The notes: generated by a model from the letters alone, not told the origin. Numbered from the stretch's first letter, positions 1 through 13,907 are shown. The stretch: DNA of 64,000 nt from Paraconiothyrium sp. Pb-2020 (GCA_022419385.1 JAJUBI010000005.1:1240001-1304000), one strand, 5' to 3'. Numbers and translations are program-made.

Positions 1-3000
1 TTGTCAGGCCTCCACTGAGCCGACGCGGGCAGCGCCATGCGAAACAGTGGAACAAAGGCGCCATGCCTCGCACTCCGCCGGGGAGGCAGACGCTCCAGGT
101 TCCGTGAACGGCGCATACACGCTCGCTATCTATCAAGGCCTATCGGGGCTGACACTATCAGTGAGCAGCGTCTGCTCTCCATGGCAAGGGTGATACAGGT
201 TCCATGCTGCTCCGACGCCGCTCGCTGACGGCGCCGAGCCTCACTGCGATGGTTTGCTTTTGCAACGTCTTTCTCCCTGCCTTGGCCAGTCGTCGCGCGG
301 ATGTGGGCGAGCGTGGGCTATCCCACTCTCCACGCCGGAGCCACTCTGGAGCCACTCGCCACGCTTTGGCCCACGCGGTGCTGCTGGTGACGTTCGTGCT
401 CCGTGCCTCGCCTACGAGACGTGATGTCATTCTCGCCAGACGCCCGTGCTAGGCAGAGCCGCGCTTCCATTCTGTCACTTTTGTGTGCACACGGTGAATA
501 CACAGTATGCACTTGAGCATGTCGGCGCGGTGATGTGCCGGGGGATTTGCGATGCATCGCGGTACCTGAGGCGCCAACGATAAGGGCGCCGCGCTGCCGT
601 TCCATTGTTGTCGCTGCCGCACTGAATTTTTCCCCCTCCTTCTCTTTTCAAGCCGTACCCAAAAGGCGGTCGACCTTCGTCCCAATCAAACTTCCTCCCA
701 GGCCGCGCTAACGGCGCACCCTCGACGCACATCCCTGCACCCCTGTGCGTCGTGCATGGCCCATGCTCCATGTCAACAACGACTCCACCGGCCCATCTTT
801 GGCTCGACAATCTTTACGCTTGCCCCCCCCCCGCTCTAACATCTCCTCATTTACACCCACGCTCACATCAGGCGCCGCTCCTCCTCACTGCCGCCACTTT
901 GGGTGCTGCAGCGCGGATGTTGGCGGGACAGGAGAGAATCCCTCTCCGCTAGGCAATCTGCTGCGAGGCGGGCTCCGCTTGGCGAGATGAAACCTCTATC
1001 GTCCGTGCTGCATCGAGGCTTACGATACCGTGAGCACCCCAGCCGCGCATCCGCACCATGTCTCTGCTCCGCTTCGTCCGAAATCAAGGTCGACTTGAAG
1101 ACGCGTCGAGCAGGATTACCACATTGTTCGTTACAGCGCAACAGCAGTCTTCCCCGCATTATCATTCCAACCCTTGCATGCCAGCATCTCATGCAGCTAG
1201 CAGACCTCAGAAGCCTCTTCAGACCACCGACCGAGCTGACCGACATTGCAGCGGACAGTGTTTTCCGTGTCGGCGCCATCGCCTCGCCGTGGCTGTTCCG
1301 AGACTGTGCCGTATGCCTGTACGCATTCCACCTTCGTGACGCCCGGCATGCGTCGTAATAATTGAATCGTGTCTCTTAAACGAGCTTACTTACAGCAAGG
1401 CGTTCTAAGTTCTAAGTACTTCCTCGCTGGCATAGGTCACCGGCAGACGTCGATCAGGCAATCGGTCCGCCAGCATCGGAGCAATCGAAATACGCGGCAG
1501 CATGCTTCCTGCTATGCAGGGCACTAGCAGAGAAAATCCAGTTTACGATACATCGGACCGCAAATGCGTTTCTGGGCGAGTCAATACGATCGCGATGTCC
1601 AGCTATCAAACTGGCATGTTGTTTTACTTGGTGGTCTGAGGGGCTTGTCCCGCGCGGTCCCACTTCGCGCCTGCGGTTGGAGAATTTAGAAACGGCAGAA
1701 TCTTGACGCCGACCACTGACACACGGTGGCAGGGGCTGAGAGCTCACCGCCCGCTGACTCCAGGAAAGCGTTCACGTTACAGTTTATCGATCTGCTCGAG
1801 AACGGCGATCGCAAGAACCGTCTCCGCCAAGCACTAAGCCACTTTGCGCCTCACGCCGAAGTGCCTTGCATTGCAAAAGCAGGATGGCTTTCAGGAGTCT
1901 TACGGATAGAGCCGCTTGCTGTGCCTGTTTCACAGCTCCTCTCGTAAAAGGATCCTCAAATTGAAGTTTGAGTTTTCCTTGGTTATGAGATTGCTGCTAC
2001 GCAGCATTTCCGCGGAAGTGAGATCGTAAAGGAGCGAGGAGGAAACGGTACCCAGCCAGAGGCGGTCCATGTCGTGACTTCATCATGTTGTTGGTCGCCA
2101 GGTCACGCGCAGCAAGACCCGACTCACCGCATTCGAAACGCCTACTCGTGACGTTGTAAACGTCAGGTAAGGCCATTGATCTTGGTCGGAGGATGCCGCA
2201 TGGTGTCTGAAACCTGTTAGCAACAGTTACTCTATTAGTAATTCCATGTCACTCAATCATAGCAGGCAGGGAACCTGTTTGCGACTTTTCCATGCAGAGA
2301 ATCACGGATTTCCAAGGTTGCGACGAGAACACGATCGGCTGCTGGTCGAATCACGTTTGGTGGACAGAAACCCTGCTCAGTTGGGGTTAGCTTGAGCACG
2401 TGCCGCATCTGCGCTGAGACCAACGTTCGTCGCAAAATGCGGGGAAACGCGTTACCAAGTATAGCACTTGCCGTAAAACAACAACAACAAATGCCTAGTC
2501 GACGTTTGTATGCTGCAACCGGCAGCCTGCTTGATCATCTGGAAGGCAGTCTATAGCGACACATCCACATTCGAGCTTTTGCTCAGTTTGGATCCGGATG
2601 CCTCTCGGTGGCTTGGCTCTTACTAGGTCCGAAAGGAAAGTGCGAGAGCATTTGCGACGCGCACCTGCACACCTCCAGATTGCAGCTCCACAAGCATGCT
2701 GAATGAAATCCGCTTTGGGCGTACGTGCAGCTCCAGGAGTCTCAATGCAGCTGGCAACACAGCTATTAACATACTCGCTCTGGAGATCGACGATGTGCAA
2801 TCGACCCCAGACATGCAAAAGGAAAAGCGTCCCACCTGTCAGACTACCTACCTAATTTCGATACGAAATCTCTGTATAAACCCGCTTATCTCTGGTCATG
2901 ATCTGTTAATCTATGCGGGCGAGGCAACTCGAGCAACGCTCACACCGCTCATCCATCGTGAGATCGGACGCGACTGCTTGCTGCTTACGAAGCGAGACTG

Positions 3001-6000
3001 TCCCTGGTTCAAGTTCAGCGCCAGCGGCGGAACTTTACACAGCCGTCGCCGCGCTCCGCCCATCCGCGCCAGTCCACAACACATGCACCCCCGAAACATT
3101 AAGAACCAACACGTACTGCGCGCAGCTCGGATGTCCTACTACTCTTCAGGATCAGCGACTCTAGACCGCCTGGCCTCAAATTGAATGTTGGTGGTTTTGC
3201 ACTGGTGATTGTAGATGCCGAACTAGTTGCGCATATCGGCCCTGTCAGATTTTGTACCTTCCATGGTACATGGGTCTGTCTAGTTGGGACTGCACTCGAA
3301 GACCCGTGGCTGAGAGAACCGCAGGAAGCGCTGGCACATGTCACTGCTGCAGCAGCCCCACGAGATATGTACCAGGCCCGCTACCAAAGACTCTCCGTCG
3401 ACTTACAGGATCACCTCCTGCAACAGCGTATCAAGGCGTGCCGTATCAATAGAGACGCAACCGTATAGGCAACGCATGCTCCAGATTCGGCCCATCATCC
3501 TGGCGGGACGGAAACGACCCCACCATGTCTACCCTGCATACCGTACCCTCACACATCAAAGACCCTGCGTTCTGACTTGTACAGAACATGGCGACCACCC
3601 TTGGAGATACCTTAATAGTATATTTGCCCATCCTCTCGCACCATGTGCACTGCTGCGGATACGACGGCAAGCCTTGCCGATCAGTCAACGACGACGGGCG
3701 TGCAGCCCTGCTGTGCAACCATCCACGACATCTCGTCTTGAAGCACCAGCGATAAGGCTGCTTGGAATTGCAGCCACCCGGGCACCAACATGGCGAAGTG
3801 TACTTTGAAACCAAGCAAATATCCCATATCGTGCATCTGCAAAGGCCGACACGTGACGCGGGTTACTCTTGCTTGGGCGGCGAGCGCACAAGCAATCCCG
3901 TTGACTTGTACGTGTGTACAGAGCATACTACAGGAATGCCCATTGTGGGTTTAGCATGTCAGCTAGATGAAGCGCACAACGGCAGCGCAAACCGAATCTT
4001 GGTCCACCTTAGAACGGTCAAGATGGGGGGCAATAGATGAATACGCAAGCACACGTCTTCGGGATACTTCTTGAAGCCTTCTTATCAGATGGGAGCAACT
4101 CACGTCTCAAAGCGCATCCATTTACCCTATCTCCGGTACCGAATCGCTCTGCAAATACGCCTCTTGCAGATTGCCTCATACGCGCCGTGTAACATGACGG
4201 CAATCTACGAGGACACAAGTGTTGTACGAATGAAGTTGCAGAATCCAACAAGACACCGTCCCCTCGTTCACAACGTGCCCGCTCAAGCGAATCGCCCACC
4301 CATGCACGCACCCTGCATGTTCATGCAATCTTCCTCAACAGAATCTCCACCCAGCACCACCTCCGCACACGAAGGATGTAGCTTCGGAAACTGATTAATA
4401 TAGGCGCAAACGTGCCCCGGTCTTCTGGCCTTAAGCCACCGTCAGTAACTCCATGTGGCTGTGCCACCTGACGACTGTAGTGTTGGATACCAACGCAGAG
4501 CCGTCTCCGCAAGATGGAGACGCTCACGAACATCAGTCACGAGGAGGCTTGGGGAAAGCGGAGGCTCCGCTACTCGCGCACTCGCGATACTTTGCGGCTC
4601 CCCGTCTGTCGTGCAGTCGGTGAATGCTCGACGTTCGCAATGGCCTCGGGGTCCGACCTTTCTCCAATTTTCCATGTCTTCGACCACTTGCACATGCTCT
4701 ACCTGCCATGTGCGAACGGCGCTTAGGAGTACTACGGACCTTTCCTCGTTATCGTCGACGGTAATTGCGCTTTCCGTATCTCCCAACACGGGCGCCAGCT
4801 GAGGAGTCGCGATACCGGCGCAGCGTCAAACGCGGGAAACAAATATCAGTCATTTTGCACACCAAGTGCACGCTCCTTTGTGTGCCGAATGCCAGGCGTC
4901 AACGGCTTCGGCCGAGTGTCGCAGGCGTCAGAACTGACTTTCGTTGATAGGTAACACGCGGTTGTGGCAAAGCCCCAACAAATACGCAGCGGGGAGGACG
5001 GCACGCCTAGGTACAGCCTCCCCTCCTCCCGTTCAAGGTGGAGTCATCAGACTTTTCATCATTGCAGCTTTCGCCGTCCGCCTCGCTCCGCACCATAGCT
5101 CGGACCCTCCACGGAAGGCTTTCAGGCACCCGTGCTGTGGTGCACTACACCACCACGCCTCCGGGCCCTTGCTATACAAAACTCGTCCGCCAGGCCAGAC
5201 TCTCGGCGCACGCCCTGCTTCTTCGCTTGCGCAGGAGCGGAGCGAACGAGTGGCGCTTAGCTTCGGCGTTAACGCACCTAGCGCGTTGCGTTATCTGCAT
5301 GCTCCACCACCCCGAACCGTCTTTGGCACTGCTTGGGGACGCGCACCCTGGACGAGGCGTTGCAGATGAGACGCGTTGAACACGACGAGCGCCGCTGGCG
5401 TCCGTCGCCGGCGGTCACGACTTGCGCAATCGATGCCATGTTTCGCAAGAGAGATTTGCAGGCTCCTGTATGCACATCAATCTCGGCGTGGCCCAGCAGA
5501 ATCCTTCACCTTCAACGACGTTCAACAGCACCGTATTCAGTATGCCGCATACCCGCTGCCCAAGTTCGGCATCTCGAGCACTGCGCATAAGGGTGGTGCA
5601 AAGCCATCTCCAATTCGTCGAGTATCCTGGCTGACCTTCAGCATCTTTTGTGGGTCGTCTGTGAAGGGTGCAGACCGTCTGCGGGCCGCCTCTGGTCCCT
5701 GCTTGGGGCCCCAAAAACTGTGGGCGAGAATGTTTGAGCCTACTCACAGCTCGGCTCTCCAGACCCTCACCTGAAGTGGGTCTTGTGGAGACAGGTTTTC
5801 ATTGGGACGTCACGGCAGTTCGAGTTCAGATGAGATGATATCAGTCAATCGTCCCATGGCCTTATTTTACGTATCACTACATTCCGTGCGGCGAAATCGG
5901 ATCCAGGGGTGTTACAGGAGCAGAGAAGAGCGCATGCGTTGAATGGAGCTGTGGCGGGAAAAAGCTGAGCATTCACCACCATACATGCTCCTAACACCCC

Positions 6001-7242
6001 TGGGCAGCGACCTGATGATTGTGACAGTGAACACGTTGGTGGCTGCATGCCCGCATCACACAGGTCCGAATCGAGTATAAAGCATTTGAGACGAACGCCA
6101 CTGCTTCTGGGCTTTGGCGATCAGGGTCTTCAACGCAGAGCCTTGTCTGGTATTTCAGCCAGCCTCACCTGTAAGGAGACGATACTAACAACTCTCAATA
6201 AGACAGTCCGCATCACTATCTTGCAGACGAAATTGATGAAGAGTGGTTCACCCTGGCAACAACGGGGGCGATACGGTCTCCACATGTCCTGATACGCATT
6301 TCTTCACCCACAGGTGGGTCTGCTGTAGCTCTTCCCCTCACCGCAACCCAGACGATCATAAATGGATCGTATAGTCCTCTCATGATGGGGCGCGAACACG
6401 GCGCCTGGGAACGTGAAATGCTTATTCGGTGGAGACTTCGCCTCCCATCCATGCACGTCAGTCTGGAGCGCATAACCCCAGATCTGTCTTTGAAATTTGT
6501 ACATCATCATCCTTCAACAATCTCTCCTACAGCCATCTACGCTATTGCGAGGCTACAAAGTCTCCCCGAACACCACAGTAGCGTGCGGATCCTCAGGTGC
6601 ATAAGTGGCAAGGAGCTGCTCCGCCCACGATGGTTGGCTTAGAGCATCTCACCGCTTACCTATAGGCCATAACATAATGCGAGAGGGTTTGCCATGGGGC
6701 TTCAAGGCGAGGCCCTGGATCATGCAAGGAACGGGAGTCAAGAGGGTAGATCTAGAGACGGCTTTTAGACGGCGCAGAATGCTATCTGTAAGTGGTGAGG
6801 CTGTTGGAGAGAGGTGAAGTCCCCAACGGAGGGCTCCGGTGAGAGAGGCGATAGTGAGCTTTGTGTCTCCGCGGATGGGCATTACTCGGAGCGCGAAAGG
6901 GCTTAAAGCTTGATAAAGCAGTGCACGAAGTGAGCCAGTCCCGTGATCGCGTTTTCCTCATGACAACAAAGCGAAGAGCAGCATGTAGTAGAGATCTCAC
7001 CGAAACATGCACACTCACACCTAGCCAGCACAATTTTAAGGCGATCTAGCCTGCTGTACATGGAAACACGAATAGACGGAGGTGCTGCTGATGATCAGAG
7101 TCACGGCCCAGGTAGTATTGCAGCGATGTCACCCAATCAAATCAGTCACTGTTCCATTGACATCGTATTCTCTCAACCCCTAACACTGAGCTTTCAGCAC
7201 TCACGCCTTGCATCTCTGCCCGTCTGAACCGCTATGCCTACT
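1..7242. other. gene-poor region, no supported gene
   Basis: No reading frame on either strand shows a recognisable domain, a signal peptide with coherent downstream exons, or sensible GT-AG continuity. Open frames here are at most about 160 codons and overlap each other on both strands as expected by chance. Base composition is mixed rather than strongly AT-rich, so heavy repeat-induced point mutation is not obvious. A run of C residues lies near 824-834. I see no terminal repeats, transposase or reverse transcriptase motifs. Small or fast-evolving genes could be missed. Confidence 0.5.
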
Positions 7243-8102
7243 CTACTTATTTACACCATAGTGCTCCGGGTTCCACGCCATATCCTGCCACCTCCTCAGC
7301 GGTGGCGCCGTGGCAGTAGGTACCTCCGGAATACTCGGCGCCAGCGTAGCAGTCGGCACAAATGTCACAATCTGCGTCTCAGTAATATACACAGTCGTCG
7401 GCGCGGGCTCAAGCCCGCCCGTGTTCTGGCCCATATCACATGGATGCTTGCCAGTGAGAGGCGTCGGTGAGTACAATTGGTCGCACTGCACCTTGTAAGA
7501 GATATAACAGGATGACTGGGTTAATTGGAAGCTTACCTGGCGCGTGGGTGTTGGGCAGCCGCGCGCAGCGGAGGTCCAGCAGACGAAGGAGTGGAGTTCT
7601 TCGAAGTTACAGCGCTGGTGTGATGGTTAGTTACGTCCCGCACTAGATCTTCCACATCCCATTTTCGTCTCTGGGTTGGTATCTATCCAGTCACACCTAG
7701 CGATCTCCTTCTCCTCGGCCCCCTCTTTTTACAACTTACCTGCAACGAATCCGTCGCCCAACACGGATACTGTACCGTCGCCAGATCCGGACAATTACAC
7801 GCCGAGCTGAAGATAGGAATCGGTTCCCAGTGACTGTAATGGTGTCTCGTGCTTGTCATAGGCGTGCTCAGATTCCCCGACACCGACAGCGTCGGCAGCA
7901 GCGTCGGCAGCGTAGTAGGCACATTAAGCGACGTTGAGAGTGGCACAGAGATCGTCGGATCCGCGATGATCGTCGTGGGGAGGGGAACCGGGTCCACGGC
8001 GGAGGAGGCGTCCTGCTGCTGCGCGTAGGGTACGGCTGCTACGAGGCCAGCGAAGCAAAGGGAGAGGGTTACAGCGGACCACATGGCGGATGGGGTGGTC
8101 AA
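7243..8102 (-). CDS. secreted cysteine-rich protein, three exons
   Basis: Exons are 8102-7740, 7614-7537 and 7491-7243, giving 229 aa. Donors are GTAAGT and GTAAGC; the first intron carries a CTAAC branch site and the second an AATTAAC-like one. All three exons join in frame. An N-terminal signal peptide is visible (hydrophobic stretch about residues 7-24, ending VAAVPYA; the second Met at residue 7 is an alternative start). A Pro/Ser/Thr-rich stretch follows (about 30-80). A Cys-rich core spans roughly 100-170, with Cys in ACNCPDL, QYPCW, QRCNF, FVCW, RGCPT, VQCDQ and HPCDM. A Thr/Pro-rich tail ends the protein. I infer a secreted or wall-associated protein with several disulfides. I do not recognise a characterised family. 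The last acceptor has an in-frame alternative 6 nt downstream. Confidence 0.75.
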
Positions 8103-9919
8103 GCTGACAGGCTACAGAACACAAGCGGAGAGGGTAGCAACGAGAGGGCACGGTATGGTGTAGTATCGCAGCAGAGGCAGCGGCTCCAAGACGTTTTGAT
8201 GACGGGCAACGGAAAGATTGAGTGCCTCGCCTACACATTCCCACCGGTCCATTACACCTCACGAGCATAAGTGCGGCGTATCTACCGTACTGCTTTCGTC
8301 TCAGCCCACGTTCGATACCTGTTTCGATGACTTTTAGTAAATTGCGTCGGCATCTTTCCTGCTGGCTGCACGAGAGGAACAGATAGCTGATGTTCAATGT
8401 CAAACACGCGGTACAGCAGTGTCAAGGAATCAATGCTATTTTGGGGTCGTTCTGCGTTGTGCAATACTTGCGATAGAGAGGGACGCGCTGGACGTGCTAT
8501 GGAGTTATTGTAGGTGGTTGTCACTTGACCGATGATTGGTTGGTGTTGTAAATGTCCAATCTGGGTATTTCGCTCGAGCGAGATTACGCGTCCATGGCAA
8601 AGAACCCTTTTCTGATAGGAGAAAAACGGTAGAGCATAAGAACATCAAAAGCTTACATTGCAAAGCGCTGCGAGGCTTCATCTTTCTACGTGCGTTCTGT
8701 CGACTTTGACACCAATCTTCCTTGCAATAAGCCATGCCATCGGCGAAAGCCACAACGGACGCTCATGACATGTTTGCTTAGAACGAACCTGCTCTCCATG
8801 CCCGGTATCACGTACATAGTAATGCGAGACGTTGTGTGGAAGTCTTCTTCCGACGTTGCGCACGTAGATGGGCTTGTTCGAGACCTCGTCGTCCACGCCT
8901 GAGCTCTACGCTTGGGAGATGGGACACCTAGTGAAGGCTTCCAGAGTATGCGAGGATCCACCGCACCTCAAGAGTGGATGAAGAATGTTAGTCACCGTAT
9001 TCGCTACTCATAAAACATGATGGCGCAGGTGTATGCGAAGCTCGATCCCGCGACTTCCAGAACAGGCATCTTCTTCCGCTCCCGCGTAACCCCAGGTTTT
9101 CATGTGAAAGCGACGATCCTACCACGACCGTGGAAATGCAGGGTCCATGAGTTCTCCCTGGGTGTCCCGAGGGTATCGCTAAGCGCAAATCACGAGCCGC
9201 GCATGTGCAGATGCTCAGCTGCCTAATTACTCTATTCAGAATTGTTGAGTATGTGAGGTGATATCAGTATCGAGGACTTTATGTGGCATGATATCAGATC
9301 AGGGGAGGGCTAGGGTGAAACGTATGTGGAGAAGTGGGCGTAGTAGTCGGCCTGTGGTTGCGTGCTTGACAGATCGGCCGGCGAGCTTGTGACAGTCAGA
9401 TCGCGGGTACGTGGCTAGATGTATTAGTACATGGAACAAAACTCCGCCCAGCGCTGCCCGCTCATGAGGCTTTGCGGAGCCCTGGCGTGGTTGACGATTT
9501 CTTAGCGGCGCAGTAGTTTATGCGAAAGCTCGCGCAAGATGGTCTGTTGGGAACGTGCGGTTCACCGACTGTGAGGCGAATCTGCGTGGTGATTCAAAGG
9601 TGTTATTCAGCAGTTAGACAGCAGATAGGTATTGCGGCCGAGTCTCGGGATGAAGGTGGAATTGACGCTTCGTTCTTATCGAATCTAATCTATCAGTGAG
9701 TAAGCATATCATGTGATTGGGCGGATCCCGGGGTCAAGCTCGGGCCCATGACGAAACCTTCTACTCGTGCACGAAAGTTCGCGTCAACATCGTCGACCCT
9801 TGACATTCACCGTGTTACGCATTTGCAAACAACATTGAGTAAGCCCTCCTTAGCTTGTCCCACGCTCATACCGTTCACTCACCGACGTCCATCCTGGTAA
9901 CCATCCACAGACCTCCACA
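8103..9919. other. intergenic, nothing supported
   Basis: This holds the upstream regions of the leftward secreted-protein gene and of rightward BOL3. Open frames around 8686-8961 on either strand lack domain features and overlap each other. Short GATATCAG words recur near 5834, 9259 and 9290 without clear organisation. Confidence 0.4.
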
Positions 9920-10539
9920 ATGGCCCCATCAAGAGCTCTCCTCGTCGTCACGCACCTTCGCCCATCTCCGTGTCTCCTTCCAGCCGCTCGTCGCACCATC
10001 AGCAGTTGCGCCCAAACACACCGATCGCCCCTTGCACAAGCCCTAATTCCAGGCCCGACGCGCACGGTGCGTGCCTTCCCCGCACTTTCCTCGAGAAGAG
10101 GGTATGCAACGGCAGCACCCGAACCGCCGGATTACCTCAATGAGGCTGAGCTCCACATCTTCAATAAAATCAAGGCCGAGCTGCAGCCCGTAAAACTCGA
10201 GGTACGTTTTGGGCCTCATCGATAGGCGTCGAACGTGCCCATCATATGATGCTACGCTGTTCACCGATCGCTGCACTGCGAGCATGCACGTCATTAGTCT
10301 CCTAGGATTTGTGGATTCAAACTCGCTGTAGCGGACAAGGGGAGATAATACAAGCTGACATGGTGGCGTGCTAGGTGCAAGATATCAGTGGCGGTTGCGG
10401 CTCCATGTATGCCCTCCAAATTGAGAGCGAGCGGTTCAAAGGCTTGAGCGTCATCAAACAGCATAAGATGGTGAACGAGGTGCTTAAGGAGGAGATTAAG
10501 GGCTGGCATGGCGTGCAGTTGAGGACAAAGGCAGTTTAA
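9920..10539 (+). CDS. BOL3: BolA-like protein, mitochondrial BOL3/BOLA3 type
   Basis: Exons are 9920-10201 and 10375-10539 (148 aa). The intron has donor GTACGT, a GCTGAC branch and acceptor CTAG. The N-terminal 60 or so residues are Arg/Ser/Ala-rich with almost no acidic residues, as in a mitochondrial presequence. The BolA domain follows from about residue 70. Across the splice it reads VQDISGGCGSMY, which closely matches the BOLA3 core, including the conserved Cys used as an Fe-S ligand with glutaredoxin. It continues KQHKMVNEVLKEEIKGWHG, the helix-turn with the invariant His of this family. Known role: BOLA3/Bol3 works with Nfu1 and Grx5 in late delivery of 4Fe-4S clusters to mitochondrial enzymes such as lipoate synthase. 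Length and domain are typical of fungi. Confidence 0.92.
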
Positions 10540-10863
10540 GCGATCATGCATAGCAGTGTTGTATATTTGCTGTAAGATACATATGTACGATGTGGATGTA
10601 CAGATATGTACGTTGTGTGGACAACTCCTCAGAATCTTGCTTAATTCCGATGTAATTTCTTCGCGGACATACGATATTGTTCGCAAGAGTATCCATGGAA
10701 CTATTGGCTGCGAGAAGAAGTTGTGATCTACATTTCGGGAGGTTCAGAGGAACACTCATTCCATTCTCTGCCTATTTACAATACAGAGTCAAACAGAAAG
10801 AGATGAATCTTGAAATGACATGCCGGCAAAGTCCAATGGTTCACCATAGCTCACGGACCTTCC
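10540..10863. other. intergenic between convergent genes
   Basis: This holds the 3' flanks of BOL3 and of the small leftward gene. It is AT-rich, with repeated ATGTAC/TACATA words near 10575-10615 that could serve 3'-end formation. I see no gene. Confidence 0.4.
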
Positions 10864-11175
10864 TCACCCCTTGTGCCCGTCCTGAGCGCCGCCGTTATTC
10901 AAAGGCTCAAGACCAGCAGCTTCATACGCTTAGATATGTTCCATCACTGTCCATATGAGACACCATAATCAAAACCTGAAATCTGTCTACTTACATCCTT
11001 TCGTTACCCAACCTCCGTCTTGGTTCTTGACATCTTCATCTTTACCTATGAACACCATTTGGTGGTACCCAGAATTATCTGCCTTGGTCATGAGAGCCTG
11101 AACTTTGTCTGCGATGCTCTCTATGGTCGTGTAGCCGTGGCCTGTCGGATAACGGCAGACGTAAATAACACTCAT
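10864..11175 (-). CDS. small hypothetical protein, two exons
   Basis: Exon 1 is 11175-10995; it continues in frame through a GTAAGT donor to exon 2 at about 10928-10864, giving 81 aa. A second acceptor (exon start 10919) keeps the same frame. Without splicing the frame stops two codons after the donor at 62 aa. The protein starts MSVIYVCRYPTGHGY, has no signal peptide or membrane segment, contains two short alpha/beta-like stretches and ends with a Gly/Asn/Asp-rich tail. I do not recognise the family. Codon use and the strong donor argue for a real gene, but the 3' exon is inferred only from splice consensus. The gene converges on BOL3. Confidence 0.45.
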
Positions 11176-13907
11176 TGTTAAGTGCGGTGGTTTGGAATGG
11201 TCGAGTGTACTTGGAGTTTAAGAAAGATTGCTATCGGCTGTTGTTGAAGAAAGATCTTGCAGGAACTGTTTAGAGTATTTGTTCTGTGAATGGATAGCAG
11301 AACCATATCCTTCTTATATATGTCGATGGCTGGTAATGACTGAGTCTGTGAAAGGCTACACGGACAATGACTGTTTCTTGAAGGCCCACGCTCGTGATGG
11401 GCAAGTAACGATATCTCCTTTGACTTAGGTCTGAGTGTTCAGCTCTAGGTGCTCCAGTGCAGCCCAAATCACACCTAAGGTACGCAATGACTCCGAGGGC
11501 TGAAGGAGACTCCATGTACCACTACCTGGTCATATCGGTCTTGCAAGCACAGCTTTCGCTGTTCATGTTAGGCCGAGTTTTCCCTTGCTTACTCGAAGCC
11601 CGCCCTCAGGAGTTAAATCTTAAATACGCCCGCCATTGCATCAGTATCAACGATGGCACAGAACCGTACGATTCTACCAAGATATGACATACGACCATCT
11701 ATACATGCTCCCTCTGTGATACCGGCTACTGGAGCTGTTTGATGTCTTTGTGATGTGGCGCGGCTGAAGTGATATATGAGTCAAGTGGTTGATGGCCGTT
11801 GTAGCAAGCGTGTTTGTGCGCCTTGAACACGTGGGGCACATCACCCTGAGAGTGTGCCTAATCCGCAAGGGGTAAGGACACTGTCATGACGGCGGGAATC
11901 TGCGCAGTTGTGATTCAGGCTCAATACAGGACCCGGTCATCCTTCTTTTCAATTCCTCAATTTCGGGGCAAACTAGTCAATGATTTAAGGTCTGAAAGTA
12001 GGCTTTACCGGTGATTAATTGAAAAGAATCAAGACCCTTCAACAGTTGCAATGGTTCGCTCTACGTCGACAGACACGTACGGAAATAGCATGATAAGTGC
12101 TCCGAGATCCGCTCAAATCAAGAAGAATGCCCGGAGGCACTCAATGGCGTTATATGAACGTATGAGGGAATTTTCTGGTAGCAAGAATGACCAGACTATT
12201 ACCGTGCTGCGTACTAATTGAAAGGCCGGTGTCAATTTACAAAACAAATGGCCGCTCATATTGAGTTTGACGGCTTTTGGGAGAATGCGAGCTACGGACA
12301 TGCATGCGGCGATCAGCGCGCCTAGGGGTGGAAGGCTCTGAGAAGATATACTGCCCAAGCAAGACTGAACACCAGACTAACGACTGTGGCAATCCGCGAC
12401 ATTGCACATGCGCAGGGCGTCGTAAAGAGCTTCGGTACGTTGTCGGTCGAGCCGTTCTACTAAGGGATGAAGTGGTGTATCGCACTGTCTGGACATGATT
12501 TCACCCAGATTTCATCACTGAAGACCATGACCTCTTTTGTACCATGAGACTCTCTTTGGACTCTCTGGAGAGGAGATCCCACTTCCCCTCAATCTGCGCA
12601 CTAGCGGGAATGATCACAAATCTGTCCAGTGGCTCTATCGTTGGGATAGGGATATCGATTGCCCTGGACTAAAGTGAGCTCGTGCTGACTGGTGCTTATG
12701 AGGGCCGGACCAAAGACTGGAGCCAATATCCTGATATTCCATTGTCCGTACTGAGGCACCTATAGCTCTGCATATGAAGGTTTACGTGTCGTTTGAAGCG
12801 CAGAAAACTAGTCTTCCTGCCCGGCACAGTTGTCACTGCGAAGGGCAGGGACCTGCTCTTCAATATGCACTCACGGGCTATGTCTCAAGAACACGATGTT
12901 GCGCTCCGAACTGGTTCCTGTTGGCTGCTTTGGGAAGTGAAACATTGTCTAGCGTGCACACATAGGCCCTTGATTTTGACCTTTCTCATCCATAGAAGGA
13001 AGAGTGGGCAGACTCCGACATCCAGGAAACAACTGCGCCCAATATCCATACTTACTTTTCATAAAGTATTGCTTTTGGGAGTATTTTGAGGTCTTCGGTA
13101 AACACGATAGCTGTATCGTAGTCACAGCACAACCCTGGAAATGTACCGGGACAGTGTCATACGTTGAATTACTTAGCGCTCGAAATAGTAAGCGAAGTTT
13201 CAAGGTCTCTGCTGGCGCCATCCTCTGTTTTCCGAGTGACATTCGCCAAACCTTGCGAAACACCGGATTATCCAACCTAGGTGCGAATCCGCGAGATTTG
13301 AACGTCGGCGGCCTAATTCATGTCTTTGGTTAATGAAAAACGGTCGCGCGCAGCTCCCCAGCAATGTGATTCATTCATCGTTCAATGTGATGCTAAACGA
13401 CGAGATTCTTGAATGAAGTTCAGCGTGATGGTGGCTTTGATGGTGGCACTGACTCCGAAGATGGTTCACTAGGCCCGGACCGTCACTTGCAAGTCCGGAT
13501 CGGTTATTTCGGATAAGCGCTACCCCGAAATCGTTAGAAAATGGAGGTATAGCCGAAACTATCAATGACTTCCTCCGAGTAGTTGATTGGAGATACGTCA
13601 CTACAATCCGTTCAAGAATGCCTAATTGCATATAGCGGTCTACACAGATTATTTGCGCTGATGCGACTGGTCATCAAGGCGGCTGTGAGGATCAGGATTA
13701 CGGACGGGCCATACCGCCTGTTGAGGTCCCGAGTATTCGATCTGGATTTAGGGGAGAGCTGAATCGTATGTGGGTCACAATGACAGTACATAGACCCGGC
13801 GCACACCCTTACGGTAATGAGTATCACACTAGCAACAACTACAAGGTCACATTAGTCCCCCGCATCCACTGGCACCGCACATCCAAAACAATCCCACATT
13901 CCCAGCC
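11176..13907. other. gene-poor region, no supported gene
   Basis: About 2.7 kb. Frames such as 13004-13333 (+) and 12793-13089 (+) are near 100 codons but show no domain, signal peptide or splice continuity, and they overlap antisense frames. The last few hundred bases before 13908 should hold the promoter of the esterase gene. No clear TATA box is visible there. Confidence 0.4.
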
